Assembly (NCBI GenBank): GCA_937930845.1
Contig: CALHBJ010000003.1
Location: forward strand, 178,636-242,635
Length of the DNA: 64,000 bases
Direction: 5' to 3'
From: an uncultured Rhizobiaceae group bacterium
GTDB taxonomy: Bacteria; Pseudomonadota; Alphaproteobacteria; Rhizobiales; Rhizobiaceae
Part shown: positions 27,033 to 36,266 of the stretch, one piece after another
Numbering within the stretch: position 1 is the first letter of the stretch
Layout of the letters: every line of letters begins with the position of its first letter
Position numbers and translations under genes: made by a program
Notes under the pieces: model-generated
What the model was told of the DNA's origin: nothing
What the model saw: the letters and a program-made list of their open reading frames with translations, nothing else
Database searches by the model: none

Positions 27033-27057
27033 GATGCCGAAGCCTCGGCTTCGCATC
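27033..27057 (-). promoter_or_regulatory. Hairpin in the 5' leader of the outer-membrane protein mRNA
   Basis: Read on the minus strand, GATGCGAAGCC and GGCTTCGGCATC can pair with one bulged base around a very short loop. The hairpin ends about 22 bases before the ATG and close to the AAGGG ribosome-binding site. It might stabilise the mRNA or limit translation; neither is shown. Confidence 0.4.
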
Positions 27058-27237
27058 CCAACGCCGGATCGCGATCATGCGCACACCCGGCTTCACAACA
27101 AATGCCCCGATATTCACGCAACAGTTACTGTGATTCGTCAAAGGTCTTCAACTTCAAATGGGCTGGTCCCGGAGCATAAGAATGTACCTGTTGCCCGATT
27201 GCAACAAAATCCCAGTTCTGGAACCTGTTTTTGCTGA

Positions 27238-28137
27238 TCAATTACGTATCGTAACTTTAGATTTTCTGCCTAACGTAACGACAAGTAGAATAGCACAAGC
27301 GAATACCAGCATTTCGACCGATATCTGTTCTCCAAGCAAGACAGCAGCAATGGCGAGCGTGAAAAACGTTTGCAGAAGTTGAAGTTGGCCGATCTTTGAC
27401 AGGCCGCCCAGCCGCAAGCCGGTGTTCCAGGCAAAGAAGCCCAGGAACATGGAGCCAAGTCCCAAATAAGCGAATGCCGCCAATTGGCTATTGGGAGGTG
27501 ACAGATACAGGGGGTGCCAGAACCAAATTGAACCGGCCAGCGATACGGGGGTGAAGAGCACCAATGTCCAACAGATCACTTCCCACCCGGGCATGATATG
27601 GCTGAGCTTGCCCGATGCCACATACCCTGCAGAGGCCGTAATCCCTGCTGCCAGAAGCCAGAAATCTCCAGGGGCAAATCCAAACCCACCGCCTGTGCTG
27701 TCGCGCAATGTGAATATGATGATCAAGGTTGCGCCAATCACATTCCAGAACCAGAACAGGACCGATGGCCTTTCACCTGCCATGACCACGGCGAACAGGG
27801 CGGTGGTAAGGGGTAAAATGCCAAGCACCACGCCGCCATGGGAAGAGGGAACGGTTTGCATGGCCAGCGCCATGAAGCCTGGAAAGCCGTAAATCAGCGT
27901 CACGCCAATGAATAACAGCGCAATGACGTGGTCGCGGGGAAATCGCCGGCGCATGGCCGCCAATGTAACGCCCGCCGCCAGTGTAGCCAACATGGCTCTG
28001 GCGAATGTGAGGAAACCTGGATCAAAAAATGTCACCGCAATTCGGGTCACCGGCAAGGTGGCAGAGAATATGAGCACACCAATCAGACCGAGAATCAGTC
28101 CCATGGTTGCGTCTGTTGGTTTGGAAGTCTGACGCAC
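27238..28137 (-). CDS. EamA-family (DMT) transporter
   Basis: The 299-residue protein has ten hydrophobic segments and two EamA repeats (GLIGVLIFSATLPVTRIAV at the start; GFAPGDFWLLAAGITASAGYVASG opens the second). The start is a GTG at 28137 with GGAGG nine bases upstream, better supported than the internal ATG at 28104. The exported metabolite is unknown. It is divergent from the DjlA-like gene. Confidence 0.88.
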   Translation of the reverse strand: MRQTSKPTDATMGLILGLIGVLIFSATLPVTRIAVTFFDPGFLTFARAMLATLAAGVTLAAMRRRFPRDHVIALLFIGVTLIYGFPGFMALAMQTVPSSHGGVVLGILPLTTALFAVVMAGERPSVLFWFWNVIGATLIIIFTLRDSTGGGFGFAPGDFWLLAAGITASAGYVASGKLSHIMPGWEVICWTLVLFTPVSLAGSIWFWHPLYLSPPNSQLAAFAYLGLGSMFLGFFAWNTGLRLGGLSKIGQLQLLQTFFTLAIAAVLLGEQISVEMLVFACAILLVVTLGRKSKVTIRN

Positions 28138-28229
28138 GCAAAGTGGCCTCCGGAAACTGGTGCGACATATGTTAAGAAAAGACCCGCAGGGCCGATACCC
28201 CGGAAATTATTACTTTTCTTGATTTCATG

Positions 28230-28256
28230 TTGACAATTATTGCTGCGAATTACTCT
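28230..28256 (+). promoter_or_regulatory. Possible sigma-70-type promoter for the DjlA-like gene
   Basis: A perfect TTGACA at 28230-28235 lies about 60 bp before the ATG at 28292. A weak -10 element TACTCT follows at 28251-28256 with a short 15-base spacer. The -35 is convincing; the -10 is not. Confidence 0.35.
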
Positions 28257-28291
28257 CGCAGGTTTCGCCAAAACGGAGTAAACAGGTAGCC

Positions 28292-29032
28292 ATGTCGATT
28301 TGGTCCGAACTCAGTTCATATGTGGGAACGCTGGCTACTGATGCGGTAGCTTCAGTGGTGGAGACCTTGCGCACAGTTTTCCAGGGCGATGAGGAAACCC
28401 GCCGCCGGGTTGCGTTTTCTGTGGCCATCATTGCCCTGTCAGCCAAGATGGCCAAAGCCGATGGTGTTGTGACAGTTGATGAGGTGCATGCGTTTCGCGA
28501 AATCTTTGAGGTTCCCGAAGAGGAATTCGACAATGTTTCACGCCTGTTTGACCTGGCCAAGCGCGATATTGCCGGCTTCGATTCCTATGGTGCCCAGGTA
28601 AAAGGGCTGTTTCCCGGCCAGGATCCTTCAGACCGCGATGTGTTGCAGGACGTGCTCGATGCCTTGTTCCATATTGCCAAGGCGGATGGTGTGATCCACG
28701 AGAATGAATTGCTTTTTCTGGAAGAAATCAGTGCCATTTTTGGTTTTGATGCCCAGGCGTTTGACACCATCAGAATGCGCCATGTATCGGGTGAGGATGT
28801 TGACCCCTATATTATTTTGGGTGCACAGCGCGACTGGGATTTCGCAAGATTGCGTAAGTGTTATCTAAAGCAGGTAAAGGAATGCCATCCAGACCGGCTT
28901 GCCGCGCGTGGCGTGCCGGAAGAGTTCATCGTCATTGCCAATGACCGGCTGGCCGCGCTGAACGGTGCCTGGGAAACCATTCAGGCAATGCACGGCAATT
29001 CCAATCGCCTGAAGCCCGCCACGGTCTCGTGA
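28292..29032 (+). CDS. DjlA-like protein: TerB domain plus J domain
   Basis: The 246-residue protein has a TerB/DjlA-type helical domain at about 35-160, with two similar motifs (AKMAKADGVVTVDEVHAF, then HIAKADGVIHENELLFL). A C-terminal J domain follows with the HPD tripeptide (VKECHPDRLAARG) that activates Hsp70 ATPase. Unlike E. coli DjlA it lacks an N-terminal membrane anchor, so it is probably cytoplasmic or peripheral. Its stop region overlaps the next gene's GTG. This pair upstream of rnpB is, as I recall, a usual arrangement in Rhizobiales. Confidence 0.87.
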   Translation: MSIWSELSSYVGTLATDAVASVVETLRTVFQGDEETRRRVAFSVAIIALSAKMAKADGVVTVDEVHAFREIFEVPEEEFDNVSRLFDLAKRDIAGFDSYGAQVKGLFPGQDPSDRDVLQDVLDALFHIAKADGVIHENELLFLEEISAIFGFDAQAFDTIRMRHVSGEDVDPYIILGAQRDWDFARLRKCYLKQVKECHPDRLAARGVPEEFIVIANDRLAALNGAWETIQAMHGNSNRLKPATVS

Positions 29033-29793
29033 TTTTTAGCGCCGATTCCAAATGTGTGGGGGAAGTGCGCGCGGCGGTTAATTTTGGTGAGCGAAGGGCC
29101 CCGTTTCAGCCCGATATTTTATTGCTCCATTATACCGGCATGGATTCCGACGATGGCGCACTGAAATGGTTGTGCAGCGCAGAAAGCGGTGTGTCGTGCC
29201 ATTACTATGTGCGCACCAACGGATCGGTGCTGCAACTGGTGCCAGAGGTCAAGCGTGCCCATCACGCAGGTGTGGGGTCATGGGAGGGGCATGACGACAT
29301 CAATTCCCGTTCCATTGGTATCGAGATCGTCAATGCGGGACATCCCGGTGGTCTGCCGGACTTCCCTCCGGCACAAATGCAAGCCGTGGCTGAATTGTCG
29401 CGCGATATTATCCTGCGGCATAAAATAGAGCCGCATCACGTTTTGGCCCATTCGGATATTGCGCCGGGACGCAAGGAAGACCCCGGTGAGAAATTTGACT
29501 GGGGCTGGCTCGCCGACCAGGGGGTTGGGCTGCACGTTGTGCCGAGTTCGTTGCGGCCTGGGCCGTTTTTGCAACGTGGAGATACCGGACAATCCGTTGA
29601 GGCCTGGCAATCATTATTGGTTCTGTATGGATATGGGCTTGAGATATCGGGTGAATTTGATGAGAAAACCCATGTGGTGACCGAAGCCTTTCAGCGTCAT
29701 TTTCGCCAGGAAAAGGTCGATGGTGTGGCCGATTATTCAACGATTGATACGCTTCACCGGCTTTTGGGCGCGAAGTTGGGCGAATTGGTCTGA
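29029..29793 (+). CDS. N-acetylmuramoyl-L-alanine amidase (AmiD/AmpD type)
   Basis: The 254-residue protein starts at a GTG overlapping the DjlA-like stop. An Amidase_2 domain (about 20-165) shows the zinc ligands in LLLHYTGM and AHSDIAPGRKEDPG. A C-terminal peptidoglycan-binding domain (about 180-250) contains LQRGDTGQSVEAWQSLL and FDEKTHVVTEAFQRHF. It cuts between N-acetylmuramic acid and the peptide stem. No signal peptide is visible, so it may recycle wall fragments in the cytoplasm, as AmpD does. Confidence 0.9.
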   Translation: MIFSADSKCVGEVRAAVNFGERRAPFQPDILLLHYTGMDSDDGALKWLCSAESGVSCHYYVRTNGSVLQLVPEVKRAHHAGVGSWEGHDDINSRSIGIEIVNAGHPGGLPDFPPAQMQAVAELSRDIILRHKIEPHHVLAHSDIAPGRKEDPGEKFDWGWLADQGVGLHVVPSSLRPGPFLQRGDTGQSVEAWQSLLVLYGYGLEISGEFDEKTHVVTEAFQRHFRQEKVDGVADYSTIDTLHRLLGAKLGELV

Positions 29794-29975
29794 AATTGAC
29801 CGCTTGTTGCTATTATTAACAATTTGTTATGCATATCACGTGCCGCCCATGGGGGCTGCCACAATTAAGGCACTTTCGGGTCGTTGAACCCAACTCAATT
29901 GTTGTGGCAAGACTGCCGCGACGCCGGTTCCCAGCTTTGGGGAGATGGGCGGCGTTTGTGTTTAAGGCGTAGTTT

Positions 29976-30656
29976 ATGAATATCCGATCTATTTTGATTT
30001 TGATTTCCGCTGTTTTTGCATTGAGTGCTTGCCAGACGAGCCAGTCAGGGATTTCCAGCTATGGGGGAACCAGCAGTTTTGCTGGTAACTCCAAATCCCC
30101 TGTTCCAAACCGGGATCAGGTGACGGTTGACCGCTCGCAGAAACGCCCCACGGCCCTGTCGCGGGTTCAATTGGGCCTCAAGGCTAAAAAAGAACAATCG
30201 GCGGCGGAAACCGCCACTGACGATGTGGTTTCAGCTCCGAAGTCAAAGTCGAAAAAGCGCAGCACAAAGTTGAGTGCTCGAAAAGCGAAATACAAGCCAA
30301 TCATTGCCAAACATGCCCGTGCCAATGGTGTTCCATTGCGGTTGGCCATGGCCGTTGTGGAAGTTGAATCAACTTTCAAACCAAACGCCCGTGGTGGCGC
30401 AGGCGAAGTTGGCCTGATGCAAATTCTGCCGCGTACCGCCCGTGGCATCGGATATAAAGGGCCGATGAAGGCGCTTTATAATCCTGATACAAATATTCGC
30501 TACGGCATGAAGTATCTGGGCAAAGCCTATAAGTTGGGTGGTGGGACTTCTTGTGGTGCTATTTTGAAATATAATGCGGGCCATTACGCCAAGAAGATGA
30601 ACCCAATCAGCCGCGAATATTGTCGCCGCGTTGCCAGGATTATGAGCCGCGGCTAG
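29976..30656 (+). CDS. Lytic transglycosylase, probable lipoprotein
   Basis: The 226-residue protein has a lipoprotein signal (ILISAVFALSACQTSQSG) with a lipobox cysteine. A Ser/Lys-rich linker (about 25-105) with KSKSKKRSTKLSARKAKYKP follows, then an SLT domain. Its catalytic glutamate lies in AVVEVESTFKPNARG, followed by the family motif EVGLMQILPRTARGIG and LKYNAGHYAKK. It would cleave glycan strands, making 1,6-anhydromuramyl ends, attached to a membrane facing the periplasm. Location just before rnpB and the cell-wall cluster fits that role. Confidence 0.9.
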   Translation: MNIRSILILISAVFALSACQTSQSGISSYGGTSSFAGNSKSPVPNRDQVTVDRSQKRPTALSRVQLGLKAKKEQSAAETATDDVVSAPKSKSKKRSTKLSARKAKYKPIIAKHARANGVPLRLAMAVVEVESTFKPNARGGAGEVGLMQILPRTARGIGYKGPMKALYNPDTNIRYGMKYLGKAYKLGGGTSCGAILKYNAGHYAKKMNPISREYCRRVARIMSRG

Positions 30657-30766
30657 CGACAAAGGCCGAAATGGCCGCACCACGTGCTTGAAGTTCACTG
30701 ATTATGCCAATGCTGTTGGCCGTTTAAGCGTTTGACGCCACACGCATGGTGGCCCATGTAGCACGT

Positions 30767-31201
30767 GTCAGCTGGCTGGACGGCCGCTCTGCACAAAATC
30801 CGTAAGGTGAGCCGAAAGGTCGTGCGGGGAGGAAAGTCCGGGCTCCATGGAAACACGGTGCCGGGTAACGCCCGGCGGGGGCGACCCCAGGGAAAGTGCA
30901 ACAGAAAATATACCGCCCAGGTGATTCGGCTTGCCGCTTTGTCAGGGTAAGGGTGAAAAGGTGGGGTAAGAGCCCACCGCGCCTGCGGCAACGCAGACGG
31001 CACGGTAAACCCCACCGGGAGCAAGACCGAATAGGGACACCATGTTTTGCGGGCAACCGCGAAGCCAGCCTGTTTCCAGGTGGGCGTGTCCGGGTAGGTC
31101 GCAGTGAGGCGTACAGCAATGTGCGCCCAAGACGAATGGTCGTCGCCCAAACCGGCTGTTGTCGGTGTGGGATACAGAACCCGGCTTACAGGCCAGCTGA
31201 C
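30767..31201 (+). ncRNA. rnpB: RNase P RNA
   Basis: The region contains the universally conserved blocks GAGGAAAGTCCGGGCTCC (near 30828) and ACAGAACCCGGCTTA (near 31175). Its ends GTCAGCTGG and CCAGCTGAC pair to close helix P1, which sets the limits. At about 435 nt it is the normal size for bacterial type A RNase P, which matures tRNA 5' ends. Internal loops such as GCCGGGTAACGCCCGGCG also fit. No protein-coding role should be given to frames inside it. Confidence 0.95.
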
Positions 31202-31465
31202 ACTTGCCCACCTTAAAGTGCGTTTCGTTTAATCAGGTTCACCGGAACGCATGTGAGCCAGTTTGTTTGGGGGTCTGTTTCGCTCATTCGCGAGGACGAA
31301 GAAGCGCGACACGCATTGGATGACAAATTACAGGGCAGAAATGCCCCTGTGAGCAAAATTTAAACGAACCCTTAACGTTCTCGATTCATGTTCGGTTAAC
31401 CGGTCGGGGCGGGGCTTTGACCTGTCACGCTTATTGAAACATCCAAAATCGGGTTCAGGACATTC
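31202..31465 (+). other. Gap before the dcw cluster; no mraZ
   Basis: This 264-bp stretch separates rnpB from rsmH. mraZ would usually be near here, but none of the three plus frames shows its MDxF / LDxKGR pattern. A 36-codon frame from GTG 31253 (reading SQFVWGSVSLIREDEEARHA) looks slightly coding but is too short to call. TTAA motifs occur at about 31360-31402 and a promoter is likely; I could not fix one. Confidence 0.5.
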
Positions 31466-32656
31466 GTGCCCACACTTGCCGCATCCAGATGGGCCTCAGC
31501 AAATTGGGGCGATACTGCCGGTCTTGGTGAATTATCACCACGGTGGGTGGGTGCATCTGCGAGTCGCGCCTGGCGGGCGCTGGCACGTCAAAATGGCGCA
31601 GCTTTGTTGCCCAAAAATGTTGCACGCTCGCTGTTTGCCGCCAATGCCCATGGGGACGAGGCGGACAAACCGCATATCCCGGTCATGTTGGAAGATGTGA
31701 AGCGGGCCATGAATACCGGGCCGGGAGAAATTGTCATTGACGCCACGTTTGGTGCGGGCGGATACACCAGCGCATTGCTGCAAGCCGGTGCCAAAGTGAT
31801 TGCCATTGACCGCGATCCCACTGCCATTGCAGCCGGTGCGGCGTTGGCGTCTCAATATGAAGGCCAGTTGTTTCTTAACCAGGGCCGGTTCTCTGATCTT
31901 GACGCCATTGCCCGCTCCAACGGCTTTGACCAGGTGGATGGGGTGGTTGCTGATATTGGTGTTTCATCCATGCAAATTGACCAGGCTGAACGCGGGTTTT
32001 CGTTTCAAAAGGATGGCCCGCTGGACATGCGCATGGAATTGGCAGGGCCAAGTGCTGCAGATGTTGTAAACACCATTGGGCGTTCCGATCTGACCCGTAT
32101 CATCGGGATTTTGGGTGAAGAACGACAGGCATCGCGGGTATCGGCTGAAATTTGTGCACGACGGGAAAAGCAGCCCTTTGAAACCACCGGGCAGCTTGCC
32201 AGATGTGTCGAAGACGTCCTGGGGCGCAAGTCGAAGGATCGGATACACCCAGCAACCCGCACATTTCAGGCGCTGCGGATCTATGTGAACCGGGAGTTGG
32301 AAGAACTGGCTGATGCCCTTGAAGCAGCGGAGCGTATATTAAAACCAGGTGGCCGCCTTGTCGTTGTGACGTTCCATTCGCTGGAAGACCGATTGGTGAA
32401 ACGGTTCCTGCAGGACAGGGCTGAACAAAGCGGCGGTTCACGGCATCTTCCCCAGGCTGAAATGCGCGCGCTGACCTTCCATCAGGAACGGCGCGGCGCT
32501 GCCAAAGCCCGTGATGCGGAAAGTGTAGAAAATCCAAGAGCCCGCTCTGCCAAGCTGCGATATGCGGTGCGCACAGATGTGGCTGCCCGCACGGGTGACC
32601 GTTCCATATTTGGCTTACCGAAACTCGCTCCCTTAAACGCGGGGTCTCAATCATGA
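31466..32656 (+). CDS. rsmH: 16S rRNA (cytosine1402-N4)-methyltransferase
   Basis: The enzyme methylates C1402 of 16S rRNA and is the first gene of the division/cell-wall cluster. The protein has HIPVMLEDV at 70-78, SAM motif [17 protein letters not shown], and the typical [13 protein letters not shown] and [18 protein letters not shown]. With the GTG at 31466 (AGGA six bases upstream) it is 396 residues, about 60 longer at the N-terminus than usual. No ATG lies between this GTG and the domain, so the extension may be real or a TTG near residue 47 may be used. Its stop overlaps ftsL. Confidence 0.95.
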   Translation: MPTLAASRWASANWGDTAGLGELSPRWVGASASRAWRALARQNGAALLPKNVARSLFAANAHGDEADKPHIPVMLEDVKRAMNTGPGEIVIDATFGAGGYTSALLQAGAKVIAIDRDPTAIAAGAALASQYEGQLFLNQGRFSDLDAIARSNGFDQVDGVVADIGVSSMQIDQAERGFSFQKDGPLDMRMELAGPSAADVVNTIGRSDLTRIIGILGEERQASRVSAEICARREKQPFETTGQLARCVEDVLGRKSKDRIHPATRTFQALRIYVNRELEELADALEAAERILKPGGRLVVVTFHSLEDRLVKRFLQDRAEQSGGSRHLPQAEMRALTFHQERRGAAKARDAESVENPRARSAKLRYAVRTDVAARTGDRSIFGLPKLAPLNAGSQS

Positions 32657-33039
32657 TCCGTCTTACTGATCTCGTCTTGTTGTCGGCGGTCGTTGCCGGT
32701 GCGGTCTGGACCTATCAGATCAAGCACGAGGCTGACCTTTCGGCCAAACGCATTAAAAGCCTCAACGCACAGATATTGGCACAGGACCGTAAAATTGCAT
32801 TGCTGGAGGCCGATTGGGCTTTGGAAATCAATCCGGAACGTCTGGAGAAAATTGCCAGCCAGTTTGATGACCAACTGAACCTTAAACCACTGGAATCCAG
32901 TCAGATTATTGAGATTTCCGAACTGCCGGGATTTCGGGTTGACCGAGACGCGCGCGATGTTGAAACGCTGGCGGGTCAGGATGGTGACGTGATCACAGGT
33001 GGTATTGGCGAACTCATTGAACGGGAGGCCGATCAGTGA
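32653..33039 (+). CDS. ftsL: Cell division protein FtsL
   Basis: The 128-residue protein has an N-terminal membrane helix ([18 protein letters not shown], 4-21). A coiled-coil region follows (residues 25-60) with regular leucines ([20 protein letters not shown]), then [11 protein letters not shown]. In the divisome FtsL pairs with FtsB and regulates FtsW and FtsI. The start overlaps the rsmH stop by four bases (ATGA), and the end overlaps ftsI, so translation is coupled. Its identity rests on topology and position, because FtsL sequence is poorly conserved. Confidence 0.88.
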   Translation: MIRLTDLVLLSAVVAGAVWTYQIKHEADLSAKRIKSLNAQILAQDRKIALLEADWALEINPERLEKIASQFDDQLNLKPLESSQIIEISELPGFRVDRDARDVETLAGQDGDVITGGIGELIEREADQ

Positions 33040-34757
33040 TGGAGCGTGTCTTAACCCCCTTGCGCCGATTGCTGCGCGGATTGTTGAAGCCGACTGCCCA
33101 TAATGGCGATTTGGTGGTGCAAACCCGCGACCGGATTGTTGTGGTGATTTGTGGTGTCCTGACCATGTTTGCCATCATTCAAGCGCGGCTGGTCTATTTG
33201 GCCGTGGTGCCTGACAATACGCCCAAATATCGCGCGGGCACGAATATGGCACTGGCGGCCAAACGTCCCCGTATTCTGGATCGCAATGGCCAGACAATGG
33301 CACTGGATATTCAGGTGCAATCCCTGTTTGCCGAACCGCGCCGGATTGATAATCCCGATGAAACGTTTGAAAGCCTTGCCCAGGTCTTGCCGGATCTCGA
33401 TTTTGACGTAACCATGAAGCGACTCAAGAGCGGCCAGGGCTTTGTCTGGCTCAAGCGGGAAATTACTCCGCGCCAACAAGCTGACATTCTGGCACTTGGC
33501 CTGCCGGGAATTGGTTTTCGTGGGGAAACCAAGCGCTTTTACCCGGGAGCCAATACGGCCTCACACATTCTAGGCCTGACCAATATTGATAATCAGGGCA
33601 TTGCCGGCGTTGAAAAACATCTCGATGACACCTGGCTTGGCCAGTTGCATGGTTCGGGATTTGCGCTTCAAAAGGAACTGGAGCCGGTCAAACTGTCCAT
33701 CGATGTGCGTGTGCAGCATTTTGTTCGCGAAGCACTGAGCGAAGCGATGGAAAAATATCAGGCAATTGCCGCTGCCGGTGTTGTGCTGAACGTGCATACC
33801 GGAGAAATCGTGGCGATGTCTTCCTTGCCCGATTATGATCCCAACAATCCGGTGGACGCGCTCAAGAAAGACCGGCTGAACCGCATGTCCGCCGGTGTCT
33901 TTGAGATGGGTTCCACCTTTAAGGCCTTCACTACGGCCATGGCGCTGGACAGCGGCAAGGTGAGCCTGAACAGCAGGTTTGATGCCCGCAAGCCGCTGCG
34001 CATTGGCCGCTTTACCATCAATGATTTCCACGGCAAGAAACGCATTCTTTCCGTGCCTGAAGTGTTCATTTACTCGTCCAATATCGGCACTGCCAAAATG
34101 GCTGATGTGGTTGGCATTGATGGCCATCGCAAATTCCTGGAGAGAATGGGTTTGCTGTCCAAGATGGATGGTCTGGAATTGCCGGAAGTTGCCCGTCCTA
34201 CCGGCCCGAAGAAATGGAAAAAAGTAAATTCGATCACCATTTCCTATGGTCACGGTGTTTCGACCACACCCTTGCAAACAGCCGTCGCGGCCGCTGCACT
34301 GGTGAATGGCGGCAAACTTTTGAAGCCGACAATCTTTCCCCGCACGGAAGCGGAAGCGGCGGCCATGGGTAAGCAGGTACTGCGTCCACAAACCAGCGAT
34401 GCCATGCGCTATTTGATGCGGCTGAATGTGCTGAAAGGCTCTGGCAAGCGCGCTGAGGTTCCAGGCTTTCTAGTGGGTGGCAAAACCGGCACGGCGGAAA
34501 AAGTCGTTAACGGACGTTATTCGCGCGGCAAACGGTTTAACGCCTTCCTTTCCGCTTTTCCCATGACTGACCCCAAATATGTGGTGTTGGTGATTGTCGA
34601 TGAGCCAAAACCAGAGAAAGGCAAACGCTACGCCACAGCCGGGATGAACGCGGCTCCGGCGGTTTCGCAAATCGTCAAGCGGTCGGCGCCTTTGCTTGGT
34701 GTGAAACCGGATTTTCGTGTTCGTGATACTGCCATCTTGTCGTCTTACAGGCGGTAG
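33036..34757 (+). CDS. ftsI: Peptidoglycan transpeptidase FtsI (PBP3)
   Basis: The 573-residue class B penicillin-binding protein has one membrane helix at about 32-54. A dimerisation domain follows, and then the transpeptidase domain with SxxK (EMGSTFKAF, near residue 293), SxN (YSSNIGT, near 347) and KTG (VGGKTGTAEK, near 482). It cross-links septal peptidoglycan in the periplasm together with FtsW. Length and motif spacing are normal. It overlaps ftsL by four bases and is 12 bp before murE. Confidence 0.97.
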   Translation: MMERVLTPLRRLLRGLLKPTAHNGDLVVQTRDRIVVVICGVLTMFAIIQARLVYLAVVPDNTPKYRAGTNMALAAKRPRILDRNGQTMALDIQVQSLFAEPRRIDNPDETFESLAQVLPDLDFDVTMKRLKSGQGFVWLKREITPRQQADILALGLPGIGFRGETKRFYPGANTASHILGLTNIDNQGIAGVEKHLDDTWLGQLHGSGFALQKELEPVKLSIDVRVQHFVREALSEAMEKYQAIAAAGVVLNVHTGEIVAMSSLPDYDPNNPVDALKKDRLNRMSAGVFEMGSTFKAFTTAMALDSGKVSLNSRFDARKPLRIGRFTINDFHGKKRILSVPEVFIYSSNIGTAKMADVVGIDGHRKFLERMGLLSKMDGLELPEVARPTGPKKWKKVNSITISYGHGVSTTPLQTAVAAAALVNGGKLLKPTIFPRTEAEAAAMGKQVLRPQTSDAMRYLMRLNVLKGSGKRAEVPGFLVGGKTGTAEKVVNGRYSRGKRFNAFLSAFPMTDPKYVVLVIVDEPKPEKGKRYATAGMNAAPAVSQIVKRSAPLLGVKPDFRVRDTAILSSYRR

Positions 34758-34769
34758 ACGGAACAACGG

Positions 34770-36266
34770 ATGACGCACGCTTTGAAACATCTAAACGAAT
34801 TGCTGGGCCCCGAATGCAGTCTTGAGGATGCAGCCAACGGGGCGGCAGAAACTGCGATTGCTGGCATCACAGCGAACTCCCGTGAGGTGGTGCGAGGTTC
34901 GTTATTTGCGGCCATGCCGGGCACAAAAGTCGACGGGGCTGAATTTGCCAAGGCGGCTGTTGAGGCCGGCGCTGTGGCCGTGCTGGCTGGAATTCACTCA
35001 CCCTTGCCAGATCTTGATGTGCCGATTGTTCGCGCGGCAGAACCGCGCCTTGCGCTGGCTAAAATGGCGGCACGGTTTTTTGACAGGCAACCAGCTACAA
35101 TTGCGGCTGTAACAGGCACTGCCGGCAAGACATCGGTGGCTTCATTCCTGCGCCAGATATGGGAGCAGGCAGCAAAGACCTCTGGCGCTCCACCGCTCGT
35201 GCCTGCCATGATTGGCACCACCGGTGTGTTCGCGCCTGGACGTTCTGATTATGGCTCTTTGACAACGCCTGATCCGGTTGCGTTACACGCTTTGCTGGCG
35301 GAGCTGGCGCATGATGGTGTGACCCATTGTTCGATGGAAGCCTCGTCCCACGGACTGGATCAGCGACGGCTCGATGGGGTGGAGATCGCCGTGGGCGGTT
35401 TTACCAATCTTGGCCACGACCATCTCGACTACCACCCCAGTGTGGACGACTATCTCAAGGCTAAACTGGGTCTGTTTGAACGGATTCTGACAAAAGGGCA
35501 GCCTGCCGTCATCTTTGCCGATGATGCCTATTCCAACCCCGTTATCGAAACCGCTAAAGCGCGGGGGCTGGACGTGTTGAGTGTGGGCCGCAACGGGGCT
35601 TTCCTGACAACAAAGCGGGTTGAACAACACCGTTATTCTCAAATTGCCGAGATCGGCGTGGGCAATGAAATTCACCGGATTGAAATGCCGATGGCTGGCG
35701 AGTTTCAATTATCCAATGGCCTGGTTGCGGCGGGAATGGCGATTGCCACGGGCACACCCGCAAAAACCGCCTTGGCTGCGCTGGAACATCTGAAGGGCGC
35801 CCCAGGACGGTTGGAATTGGTGGGACAAACCGGATTGGGTGCCCCCATTTATGTGGACTATGCCCATAAGCCTGAAGCATTGAAAAATGTGCTGGCGGCG
35901 CTGCGCCCTTACACGACCGGCAAGCTGGTTGTGGTGTTTGGGTGTGGCGGTGACCGTGACAAGTTGAAACGGCCAGTGATGGGGGCGATTGCCCAAGAGC
36001 TGGCCGATGCGGTGATCATAACCGATGACAATCCGCGCACGGAAGACGCCGCAAGTGTGCGTGGCGAAATATTGACCGCCGTTCCCGATGCCACGGAAAT
36101 TGCCGACCGGCGTGAGGCCATATTCCACGCGGTCTCGTCGCTGGAAGCTGGCGACACACTGGTTGTTGCTGGCAAAGGGCATGAAGAAGGACAGATCGTT
36201 GGCGCAGTGACGCTGCCCTTTTCCGATCACAAGGTCATTGTTGAAGCTTTGGAGGCACTGCATTGA
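34770..36266 (+). CDS. murE: UDP-MurNAc-tripeptide synthetase MurE
   Basis: The 498-residue cytoplasmic ligase adds the third amino acid to UDP-MurNAc-L-Ala-D-Glu. It shows the ATP loop [14 protein letters not shown], the central [16 protein letters not shown] and the C-terminal DDNPRTEDA. The DNPR motif marks specificity for meso-diaminopimelate rather than lysine, as expected in Proteobacteria. It ends in a TGA that overlaps the TTG start of murF by four bases. Confidence 0.97.
   Translation: MTHALKHLNELLGPECSLEDAANGAAETAIAGITANSREVVRGSLFAAMPGTKVDGAEFAKAAVEAGAVAVLAGIHSPLPDLDVPIVRAAEPRLALAKMAARFFDRQPATIAAVTGTAGKTSVASFLRQIWEQAAKTSGAPPLVPAMIGTTGVFAPGRSDYGSLTTPDPVALHALLAELAHDGVTHCSMEASSHGLDQRRLDGVEIAVGGFTNLGHDHLDYHPSVDDYLKAKLGLFERILTKGQPAVIFADDAYSNPVIETAKARGLDVLSVGRNGAFLTTKRVEQHRYSQIAEIGVGNEIHRIEMPMAGEFQLSNGLVAAGMAIATGTPAKTALAALEHLKGAPGRLELVGQTGLGAPIYVDYAHKPEALKNVLAALRPYTTGKLVVVFGCGGDRDKLKRPVMGAIAQELADAVIITDDNPRTEDAASVRGEILTAVPDATEIADRREAIFHAVSSLEAGDTLVVAGKGHEEGQIVGAVTLPFSDHKVIVEALEALH

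Noticed and set aside
30695..31211. Several open frames on both strands within 30,695-31,211
   Set aside because: They lie inside the RNase P RNA gene, whose conserved blocks and pairing ends explain the sequence. Such frames are common false genes.
31350..31405. TTAA pairs resembling a CtrA binding site (TTAA-N7-TTAA) before rsmH
   Set aside because: The spacing is eight bases or about twenty, not seven, so the match is no better than chance.
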